Source: Aquibaculum arenosum | Lineage (GTDB): Bacteria > Pseudomonadota > Alphaproteobacteria > Kiloniellales > DSM-21159 | Length of the DNA: 47,089 bases | NCBI RefSeq assembly: GCF_029222965.1 | Contig: NZ_JARHUD010000014.1 | Coordinates: 1 to 47,089, forward strand | Direction: 5' to 3' | Shown: positions 27,541 to 35,719 of the stretch, one piece after another | Numbering within the stretch: the first letter of the stretch is position 1 | How the letters are laid out: every line of letters begins with the position of its first letter | The notes under the pieces: model-generated | Databases searched by the model: none | Told to the model about the DNA's origin: nothing | The model's input: only the letters and a program-made list of their open reading frames with translations | Position numbers and translations under genes: made by a program

Positions 27541-28551
27541 TTATTCGGCCTGCCAGGCGTACCAGCGATTGCCGATCTCATCGCGGTGTTCGGCCCAATA
27601 GGCCATGTCGGCATTCACCTGCACGGCGGTCTGGGCGTCGGGGAGGGTGGCGCGAATCTCGCTGTCCATCAGCTCCGGCGAGCCCAGGTTAATCGGCGCG
27701 TAGCTGGAGAGACGGGCAAACTCGGCCTGGGCCTCGGCGGAGGTCGCGTGAGCGATGTAGGCCATGGCGGCTTCCTTGTTGGGCGCACCCTTGGGCACCA
27801 CCAGGGCGTCGGCGGCGGTGATGTTGTGGTCCCAGGAGATGCCGACATCCATGCCGTCGTCCTGGAGCGCGGTCAGCCGGCCGTTCCAGAAGAAGCCGAT
27901 GGGCGCCTCGCCGGAGGCCAGAAGCTGCTGCGACTGGGCGCCGCCGGCCCACCAGATGATCTCGGATTTGATCGTGTCGAGCTTGGCGAAGGCGCGGTCC
28001 AGGTCGAGCGGATAAAGCTCATCGGCCGGAACGCCGTCGGCCAGGAGTGCTGCTTCGATCACGCCGGGCGCCGACCACTTGTAGAAGGTGCGCTTGCCGG
28101 GGAAGGCCTCAAGGTCGAAGAGGTCGGAAAGGCTTTCCGGCGCATCACCGGAGAAGTGGGCCGGATTGTAGCCCAGCACGAAGGAATAGTAGAAGCTGCC
28201 CACCGCGTAGTCGGAGGTGAAGCGCGGGTCCAGGGACTCACGGTCGATCACGTCGAAATCAAGCGGCTCGAGCAGGCCCTGGTTGCTGGCCTGCAGCGCA
28301 TAGTCGAACTCCACGTCGACCACGTCCCAGGCCACGTTTCCGGCCTCCACCATGGCCTTCAGCTTGCCGTAGTCGGTCGGCCCGTCCTGTATGATGTTGA
28401 TCCCGCTTTCCGCGGTGAAAGGCTCGGCCCAGGCCTCGGCCTGTGCGTCCTGGGTGGTGCCGCCCCAGCTGGTGAAGACCATGTCCTCGGCGGCGGCGGC
28501 CTGGCTGGCCAGCAGCCCGGCGGCGGCCAATGCAAAGATGCGAGACTTCAT
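27541..28551 (-). CDS. Periplasmic substrate-binding protein, PotD/PotF-like family
   Basis: A 336-residue protein with a clear Sec signal peptide (MKSRIFALAAAGLLASQAAAA, cleavage near 21-22) and a family-1 solute-binding fold starting DMVFTSWGGTTQ. WDVVDVE and FFWNGRL-type segments line the expected ligand cleft. The ATG at 28551 has GGGAGAG about 7 nt upstream. It lies 34 bp after the aldehyde dehydrogenase gene in the same operon, so it probably delivers the compound that the operon's oxidoreductases break down. This family binds polyamines, opines, GABA-like and other amines; the actual ligand is unknown. Confidence 0.92.
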   Translation of the reverse strand: MKSRIFALAAAGLLASQAAAAEDMVFTSWGGTTQDAQAEAWAEPFTAESGINIIQDGPTDYGKLKAMVEAGNVAWDVVDVEFDYALQASNQGLLEPLDFDVIDRESLDPRFTSDYAVGSFYYSFVLGYNPAHFSGDAPESLSDLFDLEAFPGKRTFYKWSAPGVIEAALLADGVPADELYPLDLDRAFAKLDTIKSEIIWWAGGAQSQQLLASGEAPIGFFWNGRLTALQDDGMDVGISWDHNITAADALVVPKGAPNKEAAMAYIAHATSAEAQAEFARLSSYAPINLGSPELMDSEIRATLPDAQTAVQVNADMAYWAEHRDEIGNRWYAWQAE

Positions 28552-28585
28552 TTCCACTCTCCCTGATGTGCGATGTTGGTGGCAA

Positions 28586-30052
28586 TCACCCCATGACGAA
28601 GGGGTCGGGTATGGGCGCATCGCTGGTACGCAGCCATACCGTCTTGATGCGGGTGTAGTCGAGGGCTGCGGCCAGCCCGCCTTCCCGGCCGTGGCCCGAG
28701 AGGCCCGATCCGCCGAAGGGGGCGATGGGGGACACGGCGCGATAACCATTCACCCAGACCACACCGGCGCGCAGGGCCCGGATCATCCGGTGCGCGCGGG
28801 TCAGATCGCGGGTGAAAAGCCCGGCGGCAAGGCCGTAGGGCGTGCCGTTGGCCAGGGCCACAGCTTCCGCCTCATCCTCGAAACCGAGCACCGAGAGCAC
28901 CGGGCCGAACAGCTCGCGCTCGATGCAGGCGGCGCTCTGCGCGCGGCTGCAATCGAGTATTGTCGGGCGATAGTAGTAGCCGGTTTCGCCGAGGCGCTCG
29001 CCGCCGGTGACGCGCTCCGCTCCGGCCTCAAGCGACTCCGCCACGACGGCCTCGATGGTGTCGCGCTGGCGCGCGGTGCACAGTGGCCCCATCTCGGTCG
29101 CGGGATCGTTGGGCCTGTCGATTCGGATGGCCTCGGCCTTGCGCCGCAGTCGGTCGAGCAGGGCCTCCTTGACGCTGTTCTGAACCAGCAGGCGCGAACC
29201 GGCGACGCAGCTCTGGCCGCTGGCGGCAAAGATGCCGGCGACCTGCGCATTGGCGGCGCTGTCCAGGTCGGCGTCGTCGAAGACGATGAAGGGCGACTTG
29301 CCGCCCAGTTCCAGTGAGGTGCTGGCCAGGTTTTCGGCCGAGCCACGCACCACCGCGCGTGCCGTTTCGGGCCCGCCGGTGAAGGCCACGTGGTCGACCA
29401 GGGGATGGCTGGTCAGCACCGCGCCGCACTCCGGCCCGAAGCCGGTGATCACGTTGACCACGCCGGGCGGAAACCCAGCTTCGTGGACGAGACGGGCGAA
29501 TTCCAGCAGCGGCGCCGGGCCGTCCTCGGAGGCCTTGAGCACCAGCGTGCAGCCGGCCGCCAGGGCAGGGCCCAGCTTGACCGCGGACAGGAACAGTTGG
29601 CTGTTCCAGGGCACGACGGCCGCCACGACACCCAGGGGCTCGCGTCGCAGCCAGACCTCCATGTCGGGCTTGTCGATGGGCAGGTGCGCGCCCTCGATCT
29701 TGTCGGCCAAGCCCGCGTAGTAGCGATAGTACTCGGCCACATAGGCGATCTGTGCGCGGGTTTCGCGGATGATCTTGCCGGTATCGCGGGTCTCGAGCTC
29801 CGCCAGGCGCGGCGCCGCCTGCTCCACCCGTTCCGCCAGGCGATAGAGCAGCTTGCCGCGCTGGCTTGCGGTCAGGCCGCCCCAGGCTGCATCGCCCAAG
29901 GCGCGCTGGGCGGCTTTGACCGCGCGGTCGACATCCTCGGCCTTGGCTTCGGGCATGATGGCCCAGGGCTGTTCCGTGGCCGGGTCGAGCGACGAGAACT
30001 CGTCCGACCCCGCTTCGAAACAGCCGTCGATGTAGAGGGAGAAGCGTTCCAT
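28586..30052 (-). CDS. NAD(P)-dependent aldehyde dehydrogenase
   Basis: A 488-residue ALDH-superfamily enzyme oxidising an aldehyde to a carboxylate. PWN is at about 148-150, Glu248 lies in LELGG, and the catalytic Cys282 is in GQSCVAGSR. C-terminal VWVNGY and PFGGSGLSGHG blocks are present. Length and motifs match the betaine/aminoaldehyde-type dehydrogenases. The ATG at 30052 has GAGG 6 nt upstream. A TTG at 30064 overlapping the previous stop is possible but less likely. In the operon it would act on an aldehyde released by the flavin monooxygenase. Confidence 0.93.
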   Translation of the reverse strand: MERFSLYIDGCFEAGSDEFSSLDPATEQPWAIMPEAKAEDVDRAVKAAQRALGDAAWGGLTASQRGKLLYRLAERVEQAAPRLAELETRDTGKIIRETRAQIAYVAEYYRYYAGLADKIEGAHLPIDKPDMEVWLRREPLGVVAAVVPWNSQLFLSAVKLGPALAAGCTLVLKASEDGPAPLLEFARLVHEAGFPPGVVNVITGFGPECGAVLTSHPLVDHVAFTGGPETARAVVRGSAENLASTSLELGGKSPFIVFDDADLDSAANAQVAGIFAASGQSCVAGSRLLVQNSVKEALLDRLRRKAEAIRIDRPNDPATEMGPLCTARQRDTIEAVVAESLEAGAERVTGGERLGETGYYYRPTILDCSRAQSAACIERELFGPVLSVLGFEDEAEAVALANGTPYGLAAGLFTRDLTRAHRMIRALRAGVVWVNGYRAVSPIAPFGGSGLSGHGREGGLAAALDYTRIKTVWLRTSDAPIPDPFVMG

Positions 30053-30060
30053 GGCCGGCC

Positions 30061-31098
30061 TCAAGCGAAGTGGGGCATGACGTTGTGCAGGAAGCGTTCA
30101 AGCGATGCGCGCTTGCGCCCGAAGGTCATGCCGCTGTCGATCCAGAAGGCGAACTCGTCGTAGCCCAGTGCCTCGTAGTGCTTGAGACGCTCCACCACCT
30201 CTCCCGCTTCGCCGATGATGTTGTTTCGGCGCATTGTCTCGGGGGACAAGAAGGGATGGGCGGCGATCTCTTCCTCGCTCAGTGGGGCGACCAGCCCCTG
30301 GGACACCGGGCGCTCGTTTTTGAACCAGGCGCCGAAGTAGTTGTAGAAGCGATTGATCTCATCGGCGCCCTGCTGCGCGTCCGCTTCGCTGTCGGCGACG
30401 TAGGTGTGGCGCAGCACCATGATCTTCGGCCGGGGAACGGCCGGGTGCTCGGCGCAGGCGGTGTTGAAGCGCTGCATCAAGCTCTCCACCTCCTCATCGC
30501 CCTGAAACAGCGGCGTCACCTGCACGTTGCAGCCGTTGGCCACTGCAAAAGCGTGGCTGCTGGGATCGCGGGCAGCGACCCAGATCGGTGGATGCGGCTG
30601 CTGCATGGGCAGCGGCGCCGAGGTGGTGGCCGGGAACTGCCAGTGCTCACCTGCGTGCGCATAGTCGCCGGCCCAAAGGCCCTGAATGGCGGGGATGAGT
30701 TCACGCAGCCTCTGCCCGGCGGTCCAGGCGTCCAGGCCCGGGCAGAGACGCTCGTACTCGTAGGTATAAGCCCCGCGCGCAATGCCCAATTCAAGCCGGC
30801 CGTCGGTGACGATGTCGGTCATCGCTGCCTCGCCTGCCAGGCGGATGGGGTGCCAGAAGGGGGCGATGACCGTACCGGTGCCCAGGCGAACGTTGCGCGT
30901 GCGCCGGGCGATGTCGACCAGGTTGATGAAGGGGTTGGGCGCGATGGTGAAGTTCATCCCATGGTGCTCGCCGGTCCAGATGGCGTGCATGCCGCCCTCG
31001 TCGGCCATCGCGCAAAGCTGGAGCATTTCCTCGTAGAGCTGGCGCTGGCTCTGACCCGGGGTCAGGCGTTCCATGTGAACGAAAAGCGAAAACTTCAT
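30061..31098 (-). CDS. Luciferase-like (LLM) flavin-dependent monooxygenase
   Basis: A 345-residue TIM-barrel monooxygenase of the bacterial luciferase family, which needs reduced FMN supplied by a separate reductase. It begins MKFSLFVHMER and shows WTGEHHGMNF, the TGTVIAPFWHP strand and HPPIWVAARDP, all typical of the family. The reductase gene lies 7 bp upstream in the same operon, a classic two-component arrangement. Substrates of this family include alkanesulfonates, pyrimidines, EDTA/NTA and long-chain alkanes. The polyamine-type importer and aldehyde dehydrogenase here favour an amine or nitrogen heterocycle (inference). Confidence 0.9.
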   Translation of the reverse strand: MKFSLFVHMERLTPGQSQRQLYEEMLQLCAMADEGGMHAIWTGEHHGMNFTIAPNPFINLVDIARRTRNVRLGTGTVIAPFWHPIRLAGEAAMTDIVTDGRLELGIARGAYTYEYERLCPGLDAWTAGQRLRELIPAIQGLWAGDYAHAGEHWQFPATTSAPLPMQQPHPPIWVAARDPSSHAFAVANGCNVQVTPLFQGDEEVESLMQRFNTACAEHPAVPRPKIMVLRHTYVADSEADAQQGADEINRFYNYFGAWFKNERPVSQGLVAPLSEEEIAAHPFLSPETMRRNNIIGEAGEVVERLKHYEALGYDEFAFWIDSGMTFGRKRASLERFLHNVMPHFA

Positions 31099-31105
31099 GG
31101 TGGAC

Positions 31106-32020
31106 CTACTCTTGTGCCACGCGACGAACCTGGCCGGATCGCTGGTTGCCGAAATAGACCCCGAAGTTGCCCAACCGGCTTTCGTCGGCGAGGCGGGTCA
31201 ACATGGTGCGCAGGGCCTCGTCGGCCACCCGGTGCAGGGTGTCGGGGGTGAGTGCGTGGAAGTGCCCTTGCTTGGGCTGCCCGTTGGAACTGGGGCAGAG
31301 GAAGGCAATGTGCTGCTTGCCCTCGTCCGGATCTTCGTAGACGGCGTAGATGAAGCCGGGTGAGGCTTCGAGTCCGCTGGCGGCGATCAACTCGCCAAGG
31401 GCGGTGCTGGTACCACTGCGCGCTGCGCGCGCTTCCGGGAGCGACAGCGCCCCGTCGTTCCGCTCGACCAGCAGCACCCGCCCGTCCTGTTCCAGGATGG
31501 CGCTGACCAGAACCGCCGGACCGCCTGCCGCGGCAACGCCGCTCTTGGCCGGGGTGAAATAGGTGCCACGGTAGTAGCCCAGACCTGGCTCGTTGTTGGC
31601 ATCGAAGGCCTCGATGCGCCCCAGCATGATGGCGTGATCACCGGCGTCGATGACGCGCTCCATCCGGCAGTCGAACCAGGCCGAGACCTCGGGCAGGATG
31701 GGGGCGCCGCTCTGTTCTGTGCGCCAATCGATGCCGCTGAAGCGGTCGGCGACCGGTCGGCCAAAGGTGTTGGATATCGCCTTCTGATGCTCGGCCAGAA
31801 TGTTGACCGCGAAGCTTTTGGCCGCTGCGAAGTGCTGAAAGTTCCGAGAGGTCTTGGCCAGGGAGACGAGCAGAAGCGGCGGGTCGAGCGACACGGAGGA
31901 AAAGGAGTTGGCCGTGAAGCCAATCGGGGCGCCGTCGTCGTCCAGGGTCGTGACAACCGTAACGCCGGTCATGAAGGCCCCGAAGGCGTCGCGAAGCTGG
32001 CGATAATCCTGCCCGCTCAT
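31106..32020 (-). CDS. Flavin reductase with C-terminal Nudix-like domain
   Basis: A 304-residue protein. Residues 1-157 are a split-barrel FMN reductase (FAMTGVTVVTT-type start, FTANSFSSVSLDPPLLLVSL, FAVNIL), which would supply FMNH2 to the adjacent monooxygenase. Residues about 166-290 look like a Nudix hydrolase fold (VLVSAILEQDGRVLLVER, then LSLPEARAA...ALGELIAASG). However, the Nudix box GX5EX7REUXEEXGU is degenerate, lacking the REUXEE glutamates, so pyrophosphatase activity is doubtful. The extra domain may bind a nucleotide or the substrate. The ATG overlap with the hydrolase stop at 32017-32020 shows tight coupling. Confidence 0.85.
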   Translation of the reverse strand: MSGQDYRQLRDAFGAFMTGVTVVTTLDDDGAPIGFTANSFSSVSLDPPLLLVSLAKTSRNFQHFAAAKSFAVNILAEHQKAISNTFGRPVADRFSGIDWRTEQSGAPILPEVSAWFDCRMERVIDAGDHAIMLGRIEAFDANNEPGLGYYRGTYFTPAKSGVAAAGGPAVLVSAILEQDGRVLLVERNDGALSLPEARAARSGTSTALGELIAASGLEASPGFIYAVYEDPDEGKQHIAFLCPSSNGQPKQGHFHALTPDTLHRVADEALRTMLTRLADESRLGNFGVYFGNQRSGQVRRVAQE

Positions 32021-32832
32021 ACCTCAGCCTCCTGCGATTGGGGGACGCGCGCGAGCCAACGCCGCAGGGCCTCATTGACGACCTCGGGTGCCGTCAGGTT
32101 CACCATGTGGCGCTCGCCGGCAATGACCCGGACCTCGCCGTCACGGGCGGCCGCTGCCATGGCCTCGGCCATGGCCGGGGTTGAATTCGGATCGTCTGCG
32201 CCGGTCAGTGCCAGAGTGGGGCAGCGGATCTGCGCCCAGCGGTCGGCATAGAGGGCATCGCCCTCGGCAAAGGCACGATAGGCCGTGGCGTAGCCCTGTG
32301 GGTCCACATCCTGCAGCCAGCCGGCAACCGACGCGCGCGCCTGCTGCTCGGCGGGGCGGTCGGTGAACCAGCGGCTAAGCGGCGCTTCGTTGTCCATCTT
32401 GCCCACGGCAAGCTGCTCTGCGCGGGCCAGCACCGAGGCCCGCGCCTCGGGCGAGCGGCGGTAGACGGCGTTCAGCACCGCGAGGCGCTTCACCAGGTCC
32501 GGACGCTCGATGGCGACGCCGGCGGCGATCAAAGCACCCATGGAATGGCCGGCCAGGTTCACCGGCCCGACGTCCAGGCCTTGCAGCACGCCGATCAGCC
32601 AGGCGACGAAGTCCGGCAGCCGGGCGTCCCGGGGCAGCGGCTCGCTGCCACCATGGCCGGGCATGTCGACGGCCAGAACGCGCCAGTTCCTGGAAAGCAT
32701 CTCGATCTGGGGACCCCAGGCATGGGCGCAAAGGCCGACGCCGTGCACCAGCACCAAGGGTTCGCCCTGACCGGCCTCCAGGATGGCCGCCTGTCCTCCT
32801 GCCTCAGACAGCGGCAGGGTTCGAGACATCAT
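32017..32832 (-). CDS. Alpha/beta fold hydrolase
   Basis: A 271-residue hydrolase with oxyanion region LVLVHGVGLCAHAW, nucleophile Ser97 (GHSMGA), acid Asp213 or Asp214 (GADDPNS) and His242 (GERHMV). It resembles ring-cleavage-product or enol-lactone hydrolases, but no specificity residues are recognised. The start at 32832 lies inside the 3' end of the DUF1185 gene (29-bp overlap) and has AAGGA 8 nt upstream. It overlaps the flavin reductase gene by 4 bp. In the operon it likely cleaves an ester, amide or ring-opened intermediate. Confidence 0.88.
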   Translation of the reverse strand: MMSRTLPLSEAGGQAAILEAGQGEPLVLVHGVGLCAHAWGPQIEMLSRNWRVLAVDMPGHGGSEPLPRDARLPDFVAWLIGVLQGLDVGPVNLAGHSMGALIAAGVAIERPDLVKRLAVLNAVYRRSPEARASVLARAEQLAVGKMDNEAPLSRWFTDRPAEQQARASVAGWLQDVDPQGYATAYRAFAEGDALYADRWAQIRCPTLALTGADDPNSTPAMAEAMAAAARDGEVRVIAGERHMVNLTAPEVVNEALRRWLARVPQSQEAEV

Positions 32833-33406
32833 GGCCCAGTTCCTTCAGATCCTGATAGCGGTCGCCGATGCGATGGTGCGGCCGCCCGCCGATGGATGCG
32901 CCCAGGGCCACCACGATCTCGTCGGGTGCCGGGGCATCGGGGACGGCGAAATGGATGGTCAGGTAGTGCGAGCGCCGCCCGGCGTCGTTCTTGTCCATCA
33001 AGGGGATCATCACCGGGGCATTGGCGCCGCCGCGGGTGTTGCAGAAGGAAAGATAGGACTTAGCGGCGACCGCCTCGCGGTAATGGTTGCCGAAGCGCAG
33101 CGTGTGGATAAGGGCGGAGGCATGCTCGACCTCGCCGTTCAGGCCCACGACGCCTGACTTGCCGTAACCCTCCACCGCGTCGCCCGAGCCGGCTTCGGTG
33201 ATGATCATTTTGGTCAGAAGTTCACCAAGTCCCGGGGCCACGTCGTGAATCTCGGGCCGCAGGTCCTCTACGAAACCGCGACCCGCCCAGGGGTTCTGAA
33301 CCACCGCCGCGGCTGCGATGAGGCGCAGCGGTTGCGGAGCGGCTTTGCCGCCTTCGATGAAAGTCGTTTCAACGTGCAGCAGGGTCTTGCGGATGACGGC
33401 TGGCAT
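32804..33406 (-). CDS. DUF1185 / amino-acid-synthesis family protein (PF06684)
   Basis: A 200-residue protein of the PF06684 family, whose solved members have a chorismate-mutase-like trimeric fold without proven activity. Family blocks seen are LRLIAAAAVVQNPWAGR, LGELLTKMI, GYGKSGVVG and RFGNHYREAV. The ATG at 33406 (MPAVIRKTLLHVETT) follows AAAGGG. Longer in-frame starts run into the divergent regulator gene. It is the first gene of the nine-gene operon. Its presence beside a hydrolase and an LLM monooxygenase suggests a role on a small amino or carboxyl intermediate, but no reaction can be assigned. Confidence 0.88.
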   Translation of the reverse strand: MPAVIRKTLLHVETTFIEGGKAAPQPLRLIAAAAVVQNPWAGRGFVEDLRPEIHDVAPGLGELLTKMIITEAGSGDAVEGYGKSGVVGLNGEVEHASALIHTLRFGNHYREAVAAKSYLSFCNTRGGANAPVMIPLMDKNDAGRRSHYLTIHFAVPDAPAPDEIVVALGASIGGRPHHRIGDRYQDLKELGHDVSNPAAV

Positions 33407-33441
33407 GACGAGCCCTTTCAGTCTTGTGCTTGTGGTATGTT

Positions 33442-33449
33442 GGTATACC
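33442..33449. promoter_or_regulatory. Candidate GntR operator (GGTATACC palindrome)
   Basis: The sequence TTGGTATACCGT is centred on a perfect 8-bp palindrome in the 102-bp divergent region between the DUF1185 operon and the GntR/FCD gene. A half-site-like GTGGTATG lies just upstream. FCD-subgroup GntR regulators typically bind short palindromes of the TGGT-N-ACCA kind. The site would allow the regulator to control both directions. The match is by eye only. Confidence 0.45.
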
Positions 33450-33508
33450 GTCTGACGGAATGTCAATAGACCATTGCCCCTTGTGATGCCCGCCTCTAGG
33501 ATGTCGAC

Positions 33509-34207
33509 ATGACCCAGGCTGCCTCCAATCTGCGGATCGACCGTCCCCCGCAAACGCTGCGCGAAATGGCGCTGGAGCGTATGCGCAGTGCCATCATTGC
33601 GGGCTACTTCAAGTCGGGGGAGCGGCTGGTCGAGCGTTCGCTCTGCGACCAACTCGGTGTCAGCCGATCCGTGGTGCGCGAGGTGATCCGCTACCTGGAA
33701 GCGGAAGGCCTGGTGGAGTCACAGCACAACAAGGGGCCAACCGTCGCGTCGCTCAGTTGGGAGCAGGCCCGCCAGATCTATCGGATTCGCCTCCAGCTCG
33801 AGCGTGACGCGGCCGCCGCATGCGCGGAGGTGGCAGACGCGGCGACCAAGGCCGAACTGGAGCGCGCGCTCAAGGCTCTGGAAAAGGCCTTCGCCGTGGG
33901 CCAGACGATGGGTCTCTTCGATGCCACGACGCGTTTCTACGAAGTGATCTTCCGCTCAGCCGGGCACGACATCGCCTGGGAGATTGTTCAGCGCCTCAAC
34001 AGCCGGATCAGCCGTCTGCGCGGGCTCACGCTCGCGACCAAGGACCGCCACGTCTCCGGCCATGCACGCATGGCCCAGATCTGTCAGGCGATCCTCGACA
34101 ACGATCCGGAAGCGGCAGCGCAGTCGGTTGAAGAGCACTTGACCGAGGCTGCGGCCATTGCCCGGCGCCTGCTGCAGGCGGAAAGCGACGCGGAAGAGGA
34201 GAGATAG
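33509..34207 (+). CDS. GntR family regulator, FCD subgroup
   Basis: A 232-residue regulator. The N-terminal winged helix (about 14-78) includes LCDQLGVSRSVVREVIRYLEAEGLV. The all-helical FCD ligand domain (about 85-225) shows RLQLERDAA, FHxxI-like FYEVIF and metal-binding His candidates near the C-terminus (HARMAQI, VEEHLTEA). Such regulators usually repress a catabolic operon until a carboxylate effector binds. It is divergent from the nine-gene operon with a candidate operator between them, so it is the likely pathway repressor. It is followed by the DUF1330 gene with a 3-bp gap. Confidence 0.92.
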   Translation: MTQAASNLRIDRPPQTLREMALERMRSAIIAGYFKSGERLVERSLCDQLGVSRSVVREVIRYLEAEGLVESQHNKGPTVASLSWEQARQIYRIRLQLERDAAAACAEVADAATKAELERALKALEKAFAVGQTMGLFDATTRFYEVIFRSAGHDIAWEIVQRLNSRISRLRGLTLATKDRHVSGHARMAQICQAILDNDPEAAAQSVEEHLTEAAAIARRLLQAESDAEEER

Positions 34208-34210
34208 GTC

Positions 34211-34495
34211 ATGCCCGCTTACTGGATTGCCCATGTGCAGGTGACCGACCCGGAGCGCTATCGCGGCTACACCGAGCTGGCGCCCGCAGCCTTCGCCAAA
34301 CATGGCGCACGCTTTCTTGCCCGCGGCGGCGAGAGCGAGACCTTTGAGGGCACGACCTACGAGCGCCAGGTGGTGATCGAGTTCCCCGACTTGGAAAGCG
34401 CCCGCGCCTGTTACCGGTCACCCGAGTACCAGGCCGCGAAGGCCAAACGTGACGGCGCCTGCGTCGCCCACGTCAGTATCGTCATAGGCCTGTAG
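34211..34495 (+). CDS. DUF1330 family protein
   Basis: A 94-residue ferredoxin-like (dimeric alpha-beta barrel) protein. It starts MPAYWIAHVQVTDPERYRGY and contains the family blocks GARFLARGG and VVIEFPDLESARACYRSPEYQ. DUF1330 members are small cytosolic proteins of unknown function, frequently next to catabolic genes. It lies 3 bp after the GntR gene, so the two are co-transcribed. A role in the neighbouring pathway is suggested by position only. Confidence 0.92.
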   Translation: MPAYWIAHVQVTDPERYRGYTELAPAAFAKHGARFLARGGESETFEGTTYERQVVIEFPDLESARACYRSPEYQAAKAKRDGACVAHVSIVIGL

Positions 34496-34535
34496 CGCGT
34501 TTGCCCTGTGAGGGCTCAGTTGGGACGGGCCCTAC

Positions 34536-35618
34536 TTAGGGCACCGGATCCTCCACCGGCAGGATCTTTTCGTTTGGAGTGAAGCCCGCAACGCGCTGAC
34601 GCAGGGCGTCGATGAAGAGCTGTTCGGCCGAAGTGTGACGGCAGCGTGGGTTGATCACCAGGTGGATCGGGGCTTCCGGCAACTCGTCGTAGGGCGGCAG
34701 GCGCCAGAGCCGGCCGTCGGCTTCTTCCTCGGCCACAGAGTGCAGCGGGAACATGGCGATGCCGATGCCGGCGCCGACCATGCGTTTGGCCTCCGAGACG
34801 TTGAAGGACTGTGCCACCACACGCAGCTCCAGGCGCTGGCGCAATCGGGACAACTGCGTCGGCCAGCTGCTTTCCGCCAGGCGGTTGGTCTGCATGGATA
34901 CGCAGTCCAAGCCCTGAAGGTCGTCAGGGCTGAGATCGCGGCGCCCGTACAGCGGGTGGCGGCGTCCACAGAAGTGCCCGAAGCGTACGCGATAGACGGG
35001 CTCGTAGTGCAAATCGGGGCGGAAGCGATCCATGTAGACCAGGCCCAGCGAACTGGTTTTATTGAGCACACTGCGCTCGGCATTGACGCTGCTGGTCACG
35101 GTGGTTTGTATGCGCACATCCGGATACTCACGATGGAAGTGATAAAGCAGGTCGTTCAGCAGGTGGTCCGGCATGGTGCTGGCCATGGTGAGCCGCACCG
35201 TGCCCCGCACCGCCCCGCTGAGGTCGGCGATCTTGGATGAGAGGCGCGAGACGTGCCCGTAGATCTCCAGACTCTCCTCGAACAGCAGCAACCCGGCCGG
35301 GGTGAGTTCGAAGTTGGATCCGCCCCGTTTCAGCAGCGTCATACCCAACTGCTCCTCGAGTCGGCGCAGGCTGTTCGAGATGCTGGGCTGACTGACCAGG
35401 AGTCGGTTGGCGGCGCGGGTCAGGCTGCGTTCCTGGGCAATGACGATAAAGGTACGCAGCAAGTTCCAGTTGAGATTGCGCGCCGTGGCCTCGAGCGGAA
35501 AGGCCTCCGCCTCATCCATGAGCGAGCGGGTGCGCTCGGCGTCGGCATAGGGCAGGTGGTTTCCCTTGCGCGGCGGATGGGCGGGAGGGTCGCTGTCCGA
35601 TGTAGGCGGTTTTGTCAT
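34536..35618 (-). CDS. LysR family transcriptional regulator
   Basis: A 360-residue LysR regulator. The helix-turn-helix is at about 51-108 (NLLRTFIVIAQERSLTRAA, then LLVSQPSISNSLRRLEEQLG). The periplasmic-binding-like effector domain runs from about 138 to the end. The first 45 residues are an unusual extension. A start at Met34 (35519) would give a standard-length protein, so the true start is uncertain. It is divergent from the Liv-type transport/amidohydrolase operon and so probably controls it. A small palindrome at 35637-35651 in the shared promoter region is a candidate site. Confidence 0.9.
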   Translation of the reverse strand: MTKPPTSDSDPPAHPPRKGNHLPYADAERTRSLMDEAEAFPLEATARNLNWNLLRTFIVIAQERSLTRAANRLLVSQPSISNSLRRLEEQLGMTLLKRGGSNFELTPAGLLLFEESLEIYGHVSRLSSKIADLSGAVRGTVRLTMASTMPDHLLNDLLYHFHREYPDVRIQTTVTSSVNAERSVLNKTSSLGLVYMDRFRPDLHYEPVYRVRFGHFCGRRHPLYGRRDLSPDDLQGLDCVSMQTNRLAESSWPTQLSRLRQRLELRVVAQSFNVSEAKRMVGAGIGIAMFPLHSVAEEEADGRLWRLPPYDELPEAPIHLVINPRCRHTSAEQLFIDALRQRVAGFTPNEKILPVEDPVP

Positions 35619-35636
35619 AGCAATAAATTATATTCC

Positions 35637-35651
35637 AGATAGCGATAATCT
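35637..35651. promoter_or_regulatory. Candidate LysR-type binding palindrome
   Basis: AGAT-N7-ATCT (AGATAGCGATAATCT) lies in an AT-rich patch 18 bp upstream of the LysR ATG and about 140 bp upstream of the binding-protein gene. It fits the loose T-N11-A pattern of LysR sites. The evidence is weak: one imperfect dyad found by eye. Confidence 0.3.
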
Positions 35652-35660
35652 ATTTGAAAC

Positions 35661-35719
35661 ATGCCCTGCCCAAGCCTTCAATGCTTTGGGTTATGGATTC
35701 GCTTTTTGTCGCAGGGCAT
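35661..35719 (+). promoter_or_regulatory. Nested hairpin in the leader of the Liv-type operon
   Basis: Outer arms ATGCCCTGC (35661-35669) and GCAGGGCAT (35711-35719) pair perfectly. Inner arms CCCAAGC (35669-35675) and GCTTTGGG (35683-35690) pair with one bulge. This makes a stacked or branched structure in the probable 5'-UTR, about 75-130 nt before the binding-protein ATG. It could be a leader control element. No known riboswitch class is recognised. Confidence 0.4.

Noticed and set aside
26740-28566. A 608-codon plus-strand open frame over the transporter genes
   Set aside because: It is a His/Gln/Gly/Asp-rich shadow of the permease and binding-protein genes, which have clear family motifs on the other strand.
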